From Carboxylicivirga mesophila (GTDB lineage Bacteria > Bacteroidota > Bacteroidia > Bacteroidales > Marinilabiliaceae): DNA of 64,000 bases. This document shows, one piece after another, positions 62,082-64,000 of the stretch. Under the pieces are notes generated by a model. It did not search any database. It was not told the DNA's origin and was given only the letters and a program-made list of their open reading frames with translations. Each line of letters starts with the position of its first letter. The stretch's first letter is position 1. Both the position numbers and the translations under genes were made by a program. Where the stretch lies: contig NZ_JAGUCN010000012.1 in assembly GCF_018271975.1 (NCBI RefSeq), forward strand, positions 1-64,000, written 5' to 3'.

Positions 62082-62810
62082 ATGACGGTTAAACCATATA
62101 CATCCGAAGGATCAAAGAAATCTCAGGTGGCGGGCATGTTTAATAATATTGCGCCCAAGTATGACTTTTTGAATCATTTTTTGTCGCTGGGAATTGATAA
62201 AATCTGGCGCAAAAAGGCCATCAACCTGCTAAAGGATATTGAGCAGCCTTTGGTGTTGGATGTGGCTACCGGTACCGGAGATTTGGCTCTGGAAGCTAAT
62301 CGCAGACTAGGATGTAAGGTTGTGGGGGTAGATATCTCAACAGAAATGCTTAAAGTAGCTAGGGAAAAGATTGTCCGACGCAATTTGCAGGAGCATATAA
62401 GCGTGCAGGAAGGCGACTCTGAGAATCTGCCATTTGAGGATAACCATTTTGATGCCGTGATGGTGGCTTTTGGTGTGCGTAATTTTGAGAATCTGAATAA
62501 GGGATTGACAGATATGGCCCGCACCTTAAAAGTTGGTGGTAAAATGGTTGTCTTAGAATTTTCTAAGCCCGCCTATTTTCCATTTAAGCAGTTGTATTTG
62601 TTTTACTTCCGTTATATTCTGCCGTGGTTGGGTGGAGTGATTTCCAAAGATAAGGCGGCTTATACTTATTTGCCCGAATCGGTGTTAAGCTTCCCGGATG
62701 GCGAGCAATTTGATGCAGAACTGAAGAAGGCGGGTATGACACCGCTAAAACGCTACAAACAAACCATGGGCATTGCCACCATCTATTTATCAGAAAAGAG
62801 AGCGCAATAA
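62082..62810 (+). CDS. menG: demethylmenaquinone methyltransferase
   Basis: A 242-residue SAM-dependent methyltransferase (UbiE/MenG), the last step of menaquinone synthesis. The ATG at 62082 gives MTVKPYTSEGSKKSQVAGMFNNIAPKYDFLNHFLSLGIDKIWRKKAI, the family's N-terminal motif. SAM-binding VLDVATGTGDLALEA and the VAFGVRNFENLNKGL segment follow, ending TMGIATIYL. A TACTTTTG promoter box lies at 62056-62063. The porT-like gene follows 44 bases later, an arrangement common in Bacteroidota. Confidence 0.95.
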   Translation: MTVKPYTSEGSKKSQVAGMFNNIAPKYDFLNHFLSLGIDKIWRKKAINLLKDIEQPLVLDVATGTGDLALEANRRLGCKVVGVDISTEMLKVAREKIVRRNLQEHISVQEGDSENLPFEDNHFDAVMVAFGVRNFENLNKGLTDMARTLKVGGKMVVLEFSKPAYFPFKQLYLFYFRYILPWLGGVISKDKAAYTYLPESVLSFPDGEQFDAELKKAGMTPLKRYKQTMGIATIYLSEKRAQ

Positions 62811-62854
62811 AAACCACAATTCTAAGTTTATAAAGTAAATTCAATTCGCATCCA

Positions 62855-63574
62855 TTGAAAAAACTGGTTCTCTTTATAGTTGTTTTAGTACAGGTATGTG
62901 CCGCTTCTGGTCAGGGTAAGAATAGCAGAATAGCTAATCTGCGCTCTTTTGATGAGCGCCCTCTGCACTTTGGGTTTCTTATTGGGATAAATACCATGGA
63001 CTTCAGAGTGTATAATACCGGAAAAGCTATAGATGAACAGGGGAATATGATGTATGGCGACGTGTTAACGTTGACGCCCGGATTGAATATTGGGATTGTT
63101 TCCAGTTATAAGCTGACCAGGGATTTGAATTTGCGCTTCCTGCCAGGCATTAGTTTCGGACAACGTAACCTCACTTATAATGTCTATGATAGAGAAGGTA
63201 ATTTCATCGAACAAAAGGAACCTATTAAAATTAAATCCACTTTTCTGGAGTTTCCGCTTTTGTTAAAGTACAATGCCTTTCGGATGCACAATGCCAAGCC
63301 ATACCTGGTGGGTGGTTTTAATACGCGTTACGATTTGGCTAAAAACAGGCAAGACAGGCTTTTGTTAACATCTTTGGATGGCTATGTAGAGTTTGGTGCA
63401 GGCTTCGACTTTTATCTAACTTACTTTCGCTTGTCTGTTGAGGCAAAAGCATCTATTGGTCTGGCCAATATTCTTAACCCCGAAGGTACTGGAGAGCCAG
63501 GAGATGAACCATACACTAAGGCACTGGATAAGCTGAAATCGCGTATTTTTTGCCTGACCTTCTATTTTGAATAA
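62855..63574 (+). CDS. porT: PorT-like outer-membrane protein
   Basis: A 239-residue protein that starts with TTG (62855); no ATG is available before residue 48. A signal peptide (to about residue 18) precedes a barrel with RPLHFGFLIGINTMDFRVYNTG, the PorT signature, and LRFLPGISFGQRNLTYNVYD and KSTFLEFPLLLKYNA later. PorT was identified as a component needed for type IX secretion. The pairing with menG upstream is conserved in Bacteroidota from general knowledge, which strengthens the call. The start codon is unusual but not rare in the lineage. Confidence 0.87.
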   Translation: MKKLVLFIVVLVQVCAASGQGKNSRIANLRSFDERPLHFGFLIGINTMDFRVYNTGKAIDEQGNMMYGDVLTLTPGLNIGIVSSYKLTRDLNLRFLPGISFGQRNLTYNVYDREGNFIEQKEPIKIKSTFLEFPLLLKYNAFRMHNAKPYLVGGFNTRYDLAKNRQDRLLLTSLDGYVEFGAGFDFYLTYFRLSVEAKASIGLANILNPEGTGEPGDEPYTKALDKLKSRIFCLTFYFE

Positions 63575-63643
63575 ATTCAATTACTTTTGCGTTTTGATTT
63601 GATTCATTCCATTCCGGGGTGAACCTTTAATATTTGGTATAGC

Positions 63644-64000
63644 ATGAAGCGCGAAATTGTATTACGACTCTCTCCTAAAGATGCGGCTGATGATAAGTTA
63701 ATTAAGTCATTGGTTGCAAAAAAGATGAAGGTGTCACCTGATAAATTATCTTCTTTTAGAGTTGTGAAGCGTTCAATTGATGCACGTCAGAAGATCGTGT
63801 TGGTGCAGCTGCATATTGAGGCTTATGCCAACGCGAAGCCGCCCAAGGAAAAGCCAGTTGTATTTGAGTATCCTGATGTGAGCAATAAGCCGGAAGTGGT
63901 TGTGGTTGGTGCTGGTCCGGGTGGATATTTTGCTGCTTTACGTCTGCTTGAATTAGGATTAAAGCCAATCGTCCTTGAGCGAGGTAAAGGTGTCAATGAG
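63644..64000 (+). CDS. FAD-dependent dehydrogenase, N-terminal part
   Basis: The first 119 codons of a gene that runs off the window. After a basic start (MKREIVLRLSPKDAADDKL), residues about 20-75 form a small ferredoxin-like domain, followed by the FAD-binding GxGxxG in VVVVGAGPGGYFAALRLLELGLKPIVLERG. This matches the uncharacterised FAD-dependent dehydrogenases (COG2509 type), often about 500 residues. A TACTTTTG box at 63582-63589 may be its -7 element. Function unknown. Confidence 0.85.
   Translation, partial: MKREIVLRLSPKDAADDKLIKSLVAKKMKVSPDKLSSFRVVKRSIDARQKIVLVQLHIEAYANAKPPKEKPVVFEYPDVSNKPEVVVVGAGPGGYFAALRLLELGLKPIVLERGKGVNE

Overview
The window looks like a chromosomal segment of a free-living, probably marine or sediment, Bacteroidota. 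The evidence is an adhesin-like protein with a gliding-motility-type (type IX secretion) C-terminal domain next to a PorP/SprF protein, a PorT-like barrel beside ubiE, many small Cys lipoproteins, weak Shine-Dalgarno sequences, and promoters of the Bacteroidota form TTTG-N18-20-TAnnTTTG. A mitochondrial-type aconitase and surface fucosidase and acetylesterase genes fit a Marinilabiliales/Prolixibacteraceae-like lineage, but that placement is inference. I saw no rRNA, tRNA, CRISPR array or phage module.

Layout. 1-2.0 kb: two A+T-rich orphan genes, each preceded by the same 20-bp signature and separated by a foldback spacer (a cassette-like array), then a highly structured non-coding stretch ending in a U-run. 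2.0-9.5 kb: an exported amidohydrolase, a frameshifted outer-membrane protein, an S1/P1 nuclease, small DUF proteins, a HEAT-repeat DNA-alkylation-repair-like protein and a strongly diverged FolD paralogue. 9.7-14.9 kb: exported sialate O-acetylesterase and GH29 alpha-L-fucosidase genes with an isochorismatase-like hydrolase, MarC and a DUF1287 protein between them. 14.9-17.9 kb: a divergent nitroreductase/HxlR pair sharing an operator, an AraC regulator and a tandem SnoaL-like protein. 17.9-24.1 kb: a TGS-containing nucleoside kinase, a compact DUF559 element bounded by perfect 26-bp inverted repeats, divergent dps/oxyR and a large unknown secreted protein.

24.2-33.2 kb: a DbpA-type helicase, a TIP30-like oxidoreductase, an S9 peptidase, an EamA exporter, aconitase and a MacB-like permease. 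33.5-40.3 kb: the 1521-residue type IX-secreted protein with its PorP/SprF partner, then SRPBCC and CIA30 proteins. 40.7-47.6 kb: GAPDH, a previously uncalled 44-residue lipoprotein, an acidic hypothetical, a 1094-residue BNR/sortilin-like propeller protein and a subtilisin-like lipoprotein protease. 47.7-56.4 kb: a BlaI/M56-TonB signalling pair with a tandem operator, a PAS histidine kinase, an ACT-domain protein divergent from dapA, a flotillin/NfeD operon and a second nitroreductase. 56.5-64 kb: a small barrel-like protein, an Ldh_2/SDR dehydrogenase pair, purL, a TlpA-like thioredoxin, ubiE/menG, a PorT-like protein and the start of an FAD-dependent dehydrogenase.

Themes: central metabolism (aconitase, GAPDH, DapA, PurL, MenG), redox and peroxide response (OxyR-Dps, HxlR-nitroreductase, TlpA), cell-surface and secreted functions (type IX secretion, S8 and S9 peptidases, nuclease, glycan hydrolases) and a few compact, possibly mobile units. 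The strongest candidates for something undescribed are the inverted-repeat DUF559 element (19721-20279), the cassette-like array (76-1588) and the structured RNA candidate (1695-1882).
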